Assembly (NCBI RefSeq): GCF_014529535.1
Contig: NW_023503295.1
Span: 4,426,924-4,490,923, forward strand
Length of the DNA stretch: 64,000 nt
Origin: Bradysia coprophila
Lineage: Eukaryota; Arthropoda; Insecta; Diptera; Sciaridae
Reading direction: 5' to 3'
Shown here one piece after another: positions 10,835 through 22,972 of this stretch. Below the pieces are notes generated by a model that saw nothing but the letters and a program-made list of their open reading frames with translations, had not been told where the DNA came from and searched no databases. Each line of letters starts with the position of its first letter. Position 1 is the stretch's first letter. The position numbers were made by a program, and so were the translations under genes.

Positions 10835-12499
10835 TGCCTTGTTTTTTTTTCTTAAAAAAAAGGTTTTCGTTAATTTACGACATTGTAACATCTTTAGTTG
10901 TTTTATCATCACGTAAAATTTGTTCAACTTGAACGGCGCGCTTAATTGATTCAGTCACCAGCGGTTTAAATAAACACCATTTGTAGTATTTGAACAACAC
11001 ACGGTATCTTAGAATGACGCATGTTGTTAGGAATCACCCAAACTAGGTACTAACATAAGTTTGTGCATGGAATTCACAATGGTTCTCCATGTTGAATGAA
11101 CAAAGTTTAGTTCCATAAAATTAAAATACAGAGAGGTATGCCTGCTGTATCAGCAGTGCTGATGTGTGAGAGTACAATAAAATTGGACCAATAAAATTAT
11201 CAGTGAGGTGAAAAATCAGTTCCGACTGTTTTATGCACTTTACAATTCGATCCTCGCTTCCATCTTGGAATATGATGTCCTCCCGTATTTCAAACCTAAT
11301 CTGAATCCGTCGACTGCTCGAGTTTAAACGGAAATGTCCACAATCGTTTCTCATGAAGCAAAGTATTATTTTGATCAATTGTCGGAGTTTCATCTCATTT
11401 CAATTTTCATTTCTGCCAGGAGATTTGATCTACTACTTCTGATCTACAAAGCTACACCATTATCTTCCTGAATTCAATTGAATATGTCAGCTATATGAAA
11501 TCATTTGAACTCATCGATCAGTTTTGCTATCTCTTCGGATGAAAGACCGAAACAAATCTAGTTAATGGCAGCACCTTGACAGATGTTATCGAAATTCACA
11601 AAACAATATTACGAGTGATGATATGATGTGATCATTGTCGATCAGTGTAGTTTGGAGAACCATCATTTGATTTGTTTTTGAATTGATACATCTAGGTATC
11701 ATGAGATCAAAATAATTTACAGAATTAGGTGACCAAACTGGCAAAAATACAAACTTGAAAGAAAGTGATGGCACCAAACTGATCCACAATTGATATACAG
11801 TTAATGTCAACCGATTTTTTACCTACAGATCCACTCATACAACTCCATTGTTTATGCTTGCTTAATTCTTATATAGTGGTTTTAAGGTAACCATGCGCGT
11901 GCTTGTCACTATGCAACCCGTTTAAAAACATATAAACGATGTGTCGGTATGAATGGACCAGCTGGAGCAAAACTATAAACAAATTGGATGGACATTAACT
12001 GTATAATTCTAAACAAAAAAGTACTCTAACTTCGTTGTAACACGAATGCGGGTTGAATTGATTAGACCCCCATAATTTGAAAAGCCGCCAAATAATTGGC
12101 GGAGGTTGTGTGTACCATCAATTACAATCTAATACATTATAAGACGTGTTGACGCTGGAAATGAAATGTAAATCATTTTTATTAAACACTATACAATGTA
12201 CAGTTATTCGGAAATCACATTTGAACATCGGCTTCTGTATCAATTTCATCAGCTGCACTCTGCCCTCTAAGAAAAATGAGTAATGATCACTTTAAGAGAT
12301 TGAAAAAAAAAACTTTATTCATTTCGGAGTCAATTAGAGAACAAAAATAACTTGTCGAGAGAGACTGGACCAAACTATTTAGTTACATAATGAGTTTAAA
12401 CCATTGTTGCCAAAAGTTTCCATGTGCCAGTCGGAGTAGCCATTAATGGTACATTGTTATAATGTTCGTTAATTTAACTGAGGTTTTCTTTAAGCTTTA
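10835..12499. other. No gene seen
   Basis: AT-rich sequence without convincing exons, tandem repeats or inverted repeats. ORFs on the minus strand at 11121-11393 and 11586-11810 lack recognisable motifs and splice context. Confidence 0.4.
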
Positions 12500-13017
12500 G
12501 ACATGATTTCCACTTACAAAAAAATGCCATTCCGTTCTCCCTCCGTTTAGCTAAACCACACCTCTTTTTTATTCCCTTGACTGAAAGTCAGGGTCTTACA
12601 CCAGAAAATACCGAAAAATGTGGGTAACAAAAAGGTTCACTGTGATTGAAAATGTATGAAATGCTATGAAAAACGTTAAATGTGGGTAACAAAAAATCGT
12701 TGAGGGCACGATAACTTGAGTAATTTTCAACCAATTTGGCTGAATATTTTTTTTAAATTTGTGGAAGTAAAATACCGAGGCTAAGTTCGAAGATGGGCTA
12801 TGTGGGACGAAGGATCTGGAAGCTGTCCCAGAAAAACAGGATTTTACACTGTTGATTATAGCCTCAATCGAAAAAGATTACTTTGATTTTGTTGCGTAGT
12901 GTGTGTAAATCGTATTAGTATGTTTTCGATAATGTGCATGAAACAAGTAGAAAGAAAAATTTCGGCACTACATGCACAGCCTCTAACCGGTAAACATCTC
13001 TTGTTAGTGAACTGCTA

Positions 13018-13165
13018 ACAATTTGATAGTTGACTATCAAATTTGATATTTGACTATCAAATTTGATATTTGACTATCAACTTGATAGTTGACTAACAAC
13101 TTGATAGTTGACTAACAACTTGATAGTTGACTATCAAATTTGATAGTTGACTAACAAATTTAATG
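13018..13165. repeat. Short satellite of TTGATAGTTGACTATCAA palindromes
   Basis: About eight units of 16-22 bp built on TTGATAGTTGACTA(T/A)CAA, most of them near-palindromic. It lies inside family X copy 1 and would fold into serial small hairpins. Confidence 0.85.
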
Positions 13166-13649
13166 CGTCTACTACCAAAGAAAGATGTTTTTTTTACTCA
13201 AGGTCTTACGGCAGAAAAATGTCATGAGCACACTATGATTGAAAAGTGTAGGAAATTTTATGAAAAACGCTAAATGTAACCATCATTCTTTGTAGGCAAT
13301 ATAAGATATAAGTCATTCTCAACAAATTTCTGAATATTTTTTTTAAATTCATTATTCCAACAATCAAACAAAATATGTTACAACTCCCATACGAGTGTGA
13401 AGTTTGCGGCCAGAGCGAAGCGAGGGCCGTAATTCTCACGAGTCGTAATAATTTTATGGGATATTATATTCGACCAATAGAAAAATTCAATTTTACCGTT
13501 CAGTAAATCAGTAAAAAGTAAAAAAAAATGTCTTTCCAGTGCCGCAAATGCCCGTTGCGCCCGAAGTGAAGCAGAAGATAAAAACCAAAAGCCAAAACCT
13601 AAAAGCGGGACTGCTTCACTCTTTGTCGATTTTGGAAATATAAAGCAAA

Positions 13650-13810
13650 GGCGGGTCGTTCCTAGCGAATTCATCCTTTTACAAAATGTAACGAGAAGGC
13701 GTTTTGTTCGTTCCAAGGGAATTCATCCTTCTACAAAATGTAATGAGAAGGCGTTCTGTTCGTTCCTAGGGAATTCATCCTTTTACAAAATGTAACTTAA
13801 AGACGTTTTG
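13650..13810. repeat. Three tandem units of about 62 bp
   Basis: Each unit contains GAATTCATCCTT(T/C)TACAAAATGTAA, then a variable GAGAAGGCGTTTTGTTCGTTCC. They are nearly identical, hence recent. They lie inside family X copy 1. Confidence 0.8.
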
Positions 13811-14480
13811 TCAATTCTTCACTTTTGTCGTTTTCTTAATCGACAAAAGTGAAGAAACGAAAAAAAAAATTAATTAATTTATCGGTCGTTTATTACCATC
13901 CACATTTTATTCACGAGTGACGGTTTTGTAAAATACCGGGGGACTTCCTTTTTGTACAAAACTGTAAGAGAAGAACATCTATCGGTTTTTTTTTAATTTT
14001 TTACGAAAGTGAAAAAGTCCTCTCATCGTTCAACATTTGTAAAACTTCGCATCTGCTCTGATTAAATTTGACAAAATGGCAATCAAACAGAATAATAGAT
14101 AACTCATACGAGTGGGAAGTTTACGGCCAGAGCGAAGCGAGGGCCGTAATTCACACGAGTCGCATTTTATTTACGATTTGTGGTTGATTGAAAATCTTGC
14201 TGCAAATTTATAAGAAAAATGAGAACTCAAAGATCATTCGGTCTTCGAAGGTTTATTTGAAGAACTTTTTCTGTCAAATTTCGTTGTCATGTTTAGAGTA
14301 ATCGATATATTAAATGTAGGCATTTGTATCAGTGATGCTTCGGAAGTTCAACAATGAAAATGGTCAAAAATATATTGAAAAAATTGTCAGTCAAGGGACC
14401 TGACCCGCCCAAAAGGTGGGACCTAGTTGTTTAAAGAAAAAACGGAGTGCTTTTTTCGTAAGTGGAAATCAACACTTAGA

Positions 14481-16088
14481 TTCTATAATTAATGAGTAGG
14501 GGTTCAATTGGTCTGTTTGTATTATTGTTCTACTGTTGTAGTCATTCCACATCGTTTTCAAAGTTGTCTTTCATGCTATAAATATAGTGTCAAGAAGCGT
14601 GTTCAATGACTTCTTATGTCTGCATAGTTTCTAAAAATGTATTTACTTAGATAAGGTACTAAACCGATAACAATAGTAGTTAGTACTAGTTAGTGAGGAG
14701 CCAACATACGCATAACTTTTGCTTTCATTAGTTTTCTCTTCTTCTTCAGTTTTCAAATTTTAAGCTTTTCAGTTTTGAGCCTATCCCAGTCTGTAAACTG
14801 CTCCTCATAATGCCAATTAACCAAATTCTTCCTTTCCGAAAATTCGGAGTTCCTTCGGAAACGAACAATAGCGACATCTGGGATAGTTTCAAAACTGATA
14901 TAGAGTGTTATGATGAAAGAGAAGAAGATATTTTGACAAGTACCCCAAGGCAAGTCAAAATAAACTGGTCTTATGTCCTCTCGCTCTCAACGTACCACGA
15001 AAGAGAAGCAAATACTTTGACAAGTACCCCAAGGCAAGTTATAATAACTAATCTTCGGTTTTCTCGCTCTGATCATAACAGTCTATTGTTAAACATCACA
15101 AAATTCTTCCGAGCATCGTAAATATTATCAGCTTCTGGAGCGAACATTTTTGAAAATATTTTTATGAAAATAAGTTTCGGATGGGTCGTAGATAAAGCTA
15201 GTTCACAATTTTAATTCAAATTTATACCCTTGAAGAGGGAATTTCCGGTATCTCTTTCGAATAGAAAGTTTTCATCATTTTCACATGTTCATCGTCCTAC
15301 ACAAAGATATGTTTCAGTCAAATAAATAATATCAAACTGGCAACGGAACAACAATGCGACGAAATGTATTATGTATCTGCGTTATGACAATTTTATGAAT
15401 GAAGTTTTGTTAGTGTTTGAAACGATTCAATCGAGTTTCATAGAAACAAGTTAGTATATCTCGCTCAAAGTGTGTAAATCTGATTTATAATATGATTTGA
15501 TTCATTTGACATCAATACAATAATAGAATTACTTAATTTAAATCACTTGGTAAACGATGTACAACAAAATATACATGTGGTGTCGTGTATATATCGGGTA
15601 TTACCGCTAAAGTGGTGATTGCAATAATGATTTATTTGACCTACTGTGTGTCGCTAACTTATTTATTTTGCGACTATTTAAATGACTGGGATTGTTATGG
15701 TACATTTTCGATATAAATACAATAGTCTGTACTCAGTCATGGTCTCAGACAATTGGTCTGCAATTTTTTGTTTGGAACATGAATGTTGTAGCTCGGCATC
15801 ATTAATTGGTTGAAGTCGCTTTTTTTTGAACTTGAAACAAAATGGTACAATAGTTCACGAGCGTAACCCCTGTGATAACGTAGAAGCTCAAAAATAAAAG
15901 TCATAGAGTGATAGAGTCATTAAAATAAACCTTGACTCGACGTGGTTGTACTAGGTACATGCTTATCGAGATTATTTGTTAATAAATTTTTGAATGTATC
16001 ATTTTACTGTGTCGCCGATGGTTTTAACCTTTTTTAGACCTCAGTGACACATTATCCCGTCTAAATATAATATAAATTTAACGAGCCA
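14481..16088. other. Mostly unique sequence, one small tandem duplication
   Basis: No recognisable gene. At 14915-15060 an about 80-bp unit containing GACAAGTACCCCAAGGCAAGT occurs twice and stays open in the plus strand (the ORF 14810-15121 covers it). I see no start context, homology or splice logic to call it a gene. Confidence 0.4.
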
Positions 16089-17785
16089 TCAGAACAGTCG
16101 GAGCGTTTGCTGCGACTGAGCCCCGTACAAACCCGTATATCTATTGCGTACGTGACCCTAGTGCGTCTGTCACCCTACTTTGACCGTAAGCCTATTGCGC
16201 CGGTTAATGTAGTTAAAGTAAAATTATTATGTACATCTTACAAATTAAGGCTCGGAACGGGTTCGGGTTGGCCTGTTTTAGTTCAGGTTGACCTGAACTG
16301 GATTCACGACCCGAACCTGAAAAATTATTTCGGGTTCAACCCGAACTTGACTCGAACTTGAATTTTCGATTTCGGGTTTAACCCGAACCTGACCTGAACC
16401 CGAAATTGTTCAACCCGAATTTGACCTGAACCTGAATTGTCAATTTCGAGTTCGACCCGAACCAGAACTGAACCCGAAATTTTGAATTTAATCAGGTCGG
16501 GTTCGGGTAACCCGAAATTTTGAGCGTTTATTACACTAAAAAAAGTCAAAAATTTCGGGTTACCCGAACCCGACCTGATTAAATTCAAAATTTCGGGTTC
16601 AGTTCTGGTTCGGGTCGAACTCGAAATTGAAAATTCAGGTTCAGGTCAAATGCGGGTTGAACAATTTCAGGTTCAGATCAGGTTCGGGTTGAACCCGAAA
16701 TCGAAAATTCAAGTTCGGGTCAAGTTCGGGTTGAACCCGAAATAATTTTTCAGGTTCGGATTAAATCAAGTTCGGGTTCCGGTCTGACCGAACCTGACCC
16801 GTTCCGAGCCTTATTACAAATGGCGCATAGCGCAATTACGAAGACCCGTACGACGTTCCTTTCAAATGAAACAAAAATTTCAAATCGCCCTAAAATTTTA
16901 TTTTTTTGAAGGGCCTAGTAGCGGCCTCAGTCCGAGGACCCAAATTTAAAATTTTTTTCAACTACATTCTATTCGGCCTTTGATTACCTTCCAAATGAAA
17001 CAAAAATTACGAAAAACGGATGAAATTTACTCGAGTTGTATGTAAAATACACATAGGGCCCTAGTATCGACCTCAGTCCGAGGACCCAAATTAAATTTTT
17101 TTTTTTCAACAACATTCTATTCGGCCTTTGATTACCTTCCAAATGAAACAAAAATTACGAAAAACGGATGAAATTTACTCGAGTTGTATGTAAAATACGC
17201 ATAGGGCCCTAGTAGCGGCCTTAGTCCGAGGACCCAAATTTATTTTTTTTTTTCAACAACATTCTATTCGGCCTTTGATTACCTTCCAAATGACACAAAA
17301 ATTACGAAAACCGAATGAAATTTACTCGAGTTCAATGTAAAATACACATAGGGCCCTAGTAGCTTTTCACTTCTAAGGCCCTAACTCACGGTCCACTCAC
17401 CCGATTTTAAAAAACTTTTTTTTCCTGGATTGGTATTGACAATACCTATCATTTGCCGTGTCATTTACATTTCCATCGTTTATTTTGCCATAAATATCAC
17501 CAAAAGACCTTAAATCACTTAGGTGGCCCTAACTCACGAAGGGCCGACCCGAATATGCCCATCTTCGAACTTAGCCTCACTATTTTGACTATCTTTCAGG
17601 GAAAATTTTTTTTTTGAAATCGGATTTGATTTACTCAAGATATCGACGTGACGGACAGACGGACAGAAAGACAGACGGACAGACGGCCCAAATTTTTATT
17701 GCGGATTCGTCATCTATGAATTCCATCAATTACACACGGCATCGTAATCCTATAAGCCCCTTCGTACTTCGTACGGGGCTAAAAA
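16089..17785 (+). mobile_element. Helentron-like element, copy B (interrupted)
   Basis: Starts TCAGAACAGTCGGAGCG, with the stem-loop and AGCCCCGTAC subterminal repeat, and ends at GTACTTCGTACGGGGCTAAAAA; it is the reverse orientation to copy A. It has three to four diverged internal units (16900-17360, each with CCAAATGAAACAAAAATTACG and AGGGCCCTAGTAGCGGCC) and a GACGGACAGACGGACAG microsatellite (17651-17690). A 568-bp foldback element is inserted at 16246. Removing it and one TSD rejoins the sequence into ...ATCTTACAAAT/GGCGCATAG.... Confidence 0.78.
16246..16813. mobile_element. Foldback MITE with 8-bp TSD (hAT-like), GGGTTCGGGT-rich
   Basis: The insert begins TAAGGCTCGGAACGG and ends with its exact complement CCGTTCCGAGCCTTA. 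It is flanked on both sides by TTACAAAT (16238-16245 and 16814-16821), a perfect 8-bp duplication. Almost the whole element is two arms of about 265 bp, made of imperfect AACCCGAACCTGACC repeats, around a spacer of about 35 bp. An 8-bp TSD fits the hAT (or P) superfamily; hAT is the usual choice, but the TIR start is not the common CAG. Plus and minus ORFs across it are products of the repeats. Confidence 0.9.
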
Positions 17786-18741
17786 TCTATGCGAGTGTGT
17801 GTTCGTTCACAAGTGATGTGCTGGTGATATTCAGTATCACTGACAATTCTACGCAATTGTTGCTCACCCCAAAATTTATGTAATTTGATTAAATTGTCCC
17901 AAAAATAAATCAATTCAACAGTACATTATCTCTCTCTTATTATCTTAATTGAAAATTCAGACAGAGAATATTGCCTCTCATTGATTAGCACACACATACG
18001 TATACAAGAATAATTTCAAAAAGAACAATCGCTATTGGCTATTCATTTTCGTATCGTCCCATACAAATTCGAAATTTCATTGAGGAACACACGTTATTAT
18101 TATCAAACCAATTTAGTTGTTAGCTTCTTATAATAGCGTTCAAATTTCAATTTTGAGAATATGTGCATAGTAGAAGTGATTTCGAGGAAATTTCAAATTT
18201 CATGATAATTTCCGATTTCCTATATTTTCGTACACATGTCCTTTACTCTGCTTGTTGGTCAACACAGATATACTTTGTCTTTGTTTATAGGGTAAGTGGT
18301 TTTTGGAATTGCCGCTTTAAAATGGAAACATTTTAAATTGAAAACGGTTGATCGGTTCGGATGTGACTGTTGAACGGAAATGTCGAAACAGTTCTAGAGC
18401 ATGTGCAGTTGTGACTAATATTTTTTTTTATTAAAAAGACTTACATGTTTATCGGAATGCTTCTTTGACTATAGTAAAAATGAGCCAGACCAAATTCTAG
18501 AAAACAAGGTTCAGGCACAAAGTTTCTCACGATAGAGCAGGGACTAACCTAAAGAACATCGGGGGTGGGAATTTGATTTTATTCCAAGTTTTCGATAAGT
18601 CTAGTTTAGTTTTCGTTTAGTTCGTGACAAGATGGTTTTAGCGTAACAATCAGGAGGTCGACAACTCCGTACCACTTAAATTCCAAGTCGTTGATTGATG
18701 ATTTGATTAAGAATTAAGAGGCTGACAGCCTCACCATTCCT
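17786..18741. other. No gene seen
   Basis: AT-rich, apparently unique. At 18536-18575 the segment GCAGGGACTAAC followed by GGGGTGGGA resembles, in inverted orientation, 22115-22165. The two could be ends of an old large element spanning this part. Confidence 0.35.
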
Positions 18742-19498
18742 GTGTACAAGACTGTCGACCACTCGCCGACTCCAGACAACACGATATTAAAGTTAATATC
18801 AGTTAGAAATTACAAAAATCGACAGTGGCAGCGAAACCATGTCCTCAGCATTGACAAGAAAATTAACCATCTGAACAAATTGATCAAAGCTCAATTTAAA
18901 TTCTTCAATAAGGAAAGGTGGAACGACAGACTTTCACGGTTGAAAAAATACTCTAACCAACTGTGGAATCTTTGCAAAAATTATTTTGAATCGATTACGG
19001 CTGTTTATTAAAACCAACAACATCTTTGTTTGTTGGCCGGTTTTCGAGCTGGTCATTCGACGAATCATTAACTTTTCAGAGTAGGGAATCATATCCAACA
19101 AGCTCTAAATAAGAAAAACTCTACAGGATTGTTCACATTTGACATAGAGAAAGCATCTGATAGTGGCATAAGAGTCTAATACACAAAATGTTCCTTCGAA
19201 AGTTTCCTTTCTATCTTATTAAAATTGTTCAATCATTTCCACAAAAACGTTCTTTGTACCAAATTGTCAGAAATCTAGGATATCTAGCTCATATCCTAGC
19301 AGTAGTCCCACAAGGAAGCGTGCTGAGTCCTACCTTTTATTACATATTCACTTCAGATTTGATTGTAACGTAAGTCATAGTGAAAGGACGTTTTTCGCAG
19401 ATGATTACTGCATATATGTTTTGCCAAATGGCAAAATTATCAAGAAATTGCATGCCATTGGTAAATCTCAAATCGCCCAAAACCACTTGCAGTGGAGG
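18742..19498 (+). pseudogene. Jockey-type non-LTR retrotransposon reverse transcriptase relic
   Basis: Fragments in several frames follow the order of a jockey-clade RT. First comes a pre-RT helix region with RQWQRNHVLSIDKKINHLNK and a later LKKYSNQLWNLCKNY. Next is a finger region with FRAGHSTNH and LFTFDIEKASD (19040-19160, broken by a stop). Then come VPQGSVLSPTFYYIFTSDL (19300-19365) and the catalytic FADDYCIYVLPNGK (19392-19435). Frameshifts and stops interrupt it, and the N-terminal endonuclease and the 3' half are missing. It ends abruptly at the family Y element, which probably inserted into it. The RT copies RNA into DNA at a nick in living relatives; this copy is dead. Confidence 0.8.
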
Positions 19499-19520
19499 TG
19501 TGACGCAAGTCCTGTTATCC

Positions 19521-19900
19521 ACTTACAAAAGAACTGATATCGGTGTAGGTGACGCTTACAGATTCTACACGCAAAAAGATATGCGTCACAAATGGCAGCT
19601 GATGAGCAAAGTACGCGAAAGTTTTATCAACAAAAATCTTACCAGAAAAATTTTAGGAAGAAAATTATAATAAAAAAGTTTGCGTCAAAAAGTGGCAGAT
19701 GATTCGGCTTTCTTCCGTTTGAATTCCATTCATTAAAGGAATATATTTCACAATTATAAAAATTTTCCTTCCTCAACATCTGCCACTTTTGTGACGCAAA
19801 CTTTTTTATTATAATTTTCTTCCTAAAATTTTTCTGGTGTATCTTTTTGCGTGTAGAATCTGTAAGCGTCACCTACACCGATATCAGTTCTTTTGTAAGT
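19521..19900. mobile_element. Hairpin element (ACTTACAAAAGAACTG ends)
   Basis: Left and right arms are complementary over about 115 bp: ACTTACAAAAGAACTGATATC at the left end and its complement ending TTTTGTAAGT at 19900. The inner arm segments contain TAATAAAAAAGTTTGCGTCA. The left arm carries an extra 60-bp piece (about 19581-19640). The loop region is about 80 bp. A nearby GATCTGCC/TGGCAG pair extends the stem. Small size and no coding capacity fit a MITE, or the folded end of family Y. Confidence 0.75.
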
Positions 19901-20135
19901 TGTGATTTTTTAGAATTGGGTCGAAGATAATAGACAATTATACTATGCAGTTTAAACGAACGAAAATATTCTTCTTAGAAAACTGTATAACTTTCTCTTT
20001 GATCTCAACCTTCCAGCTTTCATTTGACGAAAATCGAAAATTTTACGGAATTCAAAAATTTGATGAAAATCGAAAAGTCTAAAATCGAAAAATTCACGAA
20101 TATCGAAAATTTGACCAAAATCGAAAATTTTAGGC

Positions 20136-21345
20136 ACTTAAAACGCTCATAGCTCCCAAATAAGCGACTTTTTAGGGAAACCATGAAACAAGCATCGACT
20201 AGAATCTAAAACTCTATCAATTTGTCTTTTAAACGAACTTTCTATCTGCAGTATTTTCCGAGTTATGGCTGACATAGCTCGCACTTAAAACGCCCATATC
20301 TCCAAAATAAGCGACTTTTTAGGGAAATCATGAAGCACGCATCGACTAGAATCTAAAACTCTATAACTTTGTCTTTTACACGAAGTTTCCATCTGCTGTA
20401 TTTTCCGAGTTATGGCTGACATAGCTCGCACTTAAAACGCCCATATCTCCAAGATAAGCGACTTTTAAGGGAAACCATGAAACACGCATCGACTAGAATC
20501 TAAAACTCTATAACTTTGTCTTTTACACGAAGTTTCCATCTGCTGTATTTTCCGAGTTATGGCTGACATAGCTCGCACTTAAAACGCCCATATCTCCAAA
20601 ATAAGCGACTTTTTAGGGAAACCATGAAACAAGCATCGACTAGAATCTAAAACTCTATAACTTTGTCTTTTACACGAAGTTTCAATCTGCTGTATTTTCC
20701 GAGTTATGGCTGACATAGCTCGCACTTAAAACGCTCATAGCTTCCAAATAGACGTCTTTTTAGGTAAACCATGAAACACGTGTCGAATAGAATGTGAAAC
20801 TCTATCAATTTGTCTTTTAAACGAACTTTCTATCTGCAGTATTTTCCGAGTTATGGCTGACATAGCTCGCACTTAAAACGCCCATATCTCCAAAATAAGC
20901 GACTTTTTAGGGAAACCATGAAACACGCATCGACTAGAATCTAAAACTCTATAACTTTGTCTTTTACACGAAGTTTCCACCTGCCGTATTTTCCGAGTTA
21001 TGGATGACACAGTTCGCACTTAAAACGCTCATAGCTCCCAAATAGAAGACTTTTTAGGAAAACCATGAAACACGTATCGACTAGAATCTAAAACTCTATA
21101 ACTTTGTCTTTTACACGAACTTTCTATCCGCAGTATTTTCCGAGTTATGGCTGACATAGCTCGCACTTAAAACGCTCATAGCTCCCAAATAGACGACTTT
21201 TTAGGAAAACCATGAAACACGTGTCGAATGAAATCTGAAACTCTATAAATTTGTCTTTTAAACGAACTTTCTATCTGCCATATTTTCCGAGTTATAGGTT
21301 CCATAGCTCAATAGCTTAACACGCTCATAACTCCGAAATTATAAG
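20136..21345. repeat. About eight tandem 147-bp repeats
   Basis: The unit begins GCACTTAAAACGCCCATA, runs through GCGACTTTTTAGGGAAACC, ATCGACTAGAATCTAAAACTC and TTGTCTTTTACACGAAG, and ends TTTTCCGAGTTATGGCTGAC. The middle units are 95% or more identical by eye, while the outer ones are more diverged, as expected when unequal exchange homogenises the centre. Confidence 0.92.
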
Positions 21346-21761
21346 CTTTTATAAAAATTCCTTCAAATTAGTTTCTTAGAATTACGTCCTTAACATACCC
21401 TGAAAATTTCAGCCAAATCCGCCGGCAAATTCAAAAGTTTCGGTTAACAGAGTGACAAAGTGACAAAGTGACAGAGTGACAAAGGTTGGTAAAATTCATC
21501 AATTTCAAAATGTATGAAAATGAATTTCTTCATACAAATTTCTGCAAATTTCCAAGTTTTGAAATTTAATATCTCGGCCAAATTTTAACCTTATGAGGCG
21601 TGTGATAGCTCGTTGAACTCGTATGGACTCGAATTACGAATAAAATACTTTGGGGGTAGTAGGAGCAAAGGGGGAAAAGTCAAAAAGTTCGTGTTCCTCA
21701 GTCCTGCGGAATTTTTTTTTTTCAAATTTTTCAGTGTGAACGGACTTGCGTCACGGCCCTT

Positions 21762-22972
21762 CACTAACGTAGGGCCATGATTTTTTTTTTTTTTTTTTTT
21801 AAATCTACATTAGTTTATTCATGTTTGACAAATTATAACATTTTATAAATAAAAAATTTCATCCATCTGCACAGTGTCCGGAATTGTGCCCATCACACAT
21901 GCAGCATTGTTTTGCTGTATCGCCAGCGAAATTCGTTATTATTCTGCAAAATGGGAAATCAAATTAAATGACAACAAAACAAACGCGGGCTTTTTCACCA
22001 GAAGAAGGGCTCAGAAGTGGAAGAAAAATGTGTTTCAAATCTCCCTAGGAAAAATTCGACTTATTTTAATCATTGCTTTTGGCGCCTCTAAGTAAGTCAT
22101 TTCTGCGCCTTTTCGTCGAACTCCCACCCACGGGAAAATCCTTACGTTAGTCCCTGCGATAGAGACAGAAAGAGAGAGAGGAGCTACACCTTTTTTATTT
22201 CAATTGTACGTAGCAATAAATTTATTCCTCAAGGTCTTACAATGGCACATTATGTAGTAATAAAACACAAAAAAGAATCTGAAACACACAACCACCATAC
22301 GACCGTATTTACCATGATTCTTCGGTTAAAATGTTGAAAAGTTTAAGAAGTTTTTTTTATCGAGAAATGGCATCCCTTTGCGTACTTTAAAAAAAAAATC
22401 GCTCACTCAAAACGTAAGAACAATATACCAAAGGAAACAATTGTCATTCAGACCCTTGAAGAAGAATGTCCAAAATTGAGAGTAGTTTGTCATATACGAT
22501 GGGAATAATAAAAGTTTCAGAACCGCCAGAAACTTTCTTTAAGTGGAAAATGAAAATTTAGTGTTTTTCGAGATTGGGTAGGCTAAACCTGCACGTGCCT
22601 TGCCGTTACGACCCTGAAGATCAAACAATTTTTTTTATTAACCGTTAAGTGTTTTACTAGCTGTAAAACGTTATGTGTTGATCTTTAAAAAAAAAATAAA
22701 CAAAAAAGAAACGATAGGAGTGTGTGTTCCATATAGGCATGAAACTTATGGTGGAATTGAAAAGTCACTGACGTTTTTAAGAGCGCCGAAAGCATCTTAT
22801 AACGATAACAGTTATCGCACAGGTCGTGAAATTTTCTTGTAAAATACACCAAAATTTGTGCTGAGAACAGATACGAATTTACATTTCGGTTGTCAGACAT
22901 TTTTAGATTGCCAAGTCTGGCAAATATTAAATTGTTTTTCTGAATACAGTTCAGAAATGTTTACTGGAACAC
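21762..22972. other. No gene seen; poly-T tract
   Basis: A 22-base T run follows 21781. The ORF at 21874-22095 has no recognisable motif. A GCAGGGACTAACG-type segment (complement, about 22110-22165) may be a repeat end. The rest looks unique and non-coding. Confidence 0.35.

Larger units (their letters stand above)
12500..14480. mobile_element. Family X inverted-repeat element, copy 1
   Basis: Diverged inverted ends: GATTTCCACTTACAAAAAAA at the left (about 12507) and its complement near 14441-14470 (CGTAAGTGGAAATC). Further in, both arms share a CCCTTGACTG segment, so the arms are about 90 bp. The interior holds a GATAGTTGACTATCAA satellite, three about 62-bp repeats, two copies of a module with GAGCGAAGCGAGGGCCGTAAT (13414, 14131) and the segment GGCTAAGTTCGAAGATGGGC (12779). 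A second, inverted copy is at 27.9-30.4 kb. There is no coding capacity; superfamily unknown. Confidence 0.6.
19499..21761. mobile_element. Family Y element, copy 1
   Basis: Bounded by inverted GTGACGCAAGTCC (19499) and GGACTTGCGTCAC (21749-21761). The contents in order are a foldback (19521-19900), a GAAAATCG-rich stretch (20020-20135), about eight 147-bp repeats, CTGAAAATTTCAGCC, a GAGTGACAAAGTGACA microsatellite (about 21450-21485), and GTGATAGCTCGTTGAACTCGTAT. Copy 2 at 46.4-47.7 kb has the same order of parts. No protein is encoded. Boundaries are inferred from the short inverted ends. Confidence 0.5.

Noticed and set aside
10668..10916. ORF of 82 codons whose sequence is also found in 62590-62862 on the other strand
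   Set aside because: Conservation simply reflects two copies of the Helentron-like end with its 12-bp units; no selection or homologue is evident.
16107..16588. ORFs across the GGGTTCGGGT foldback
   Set aside because: These are products of an AACCCGAACC repeat, open on both strands.
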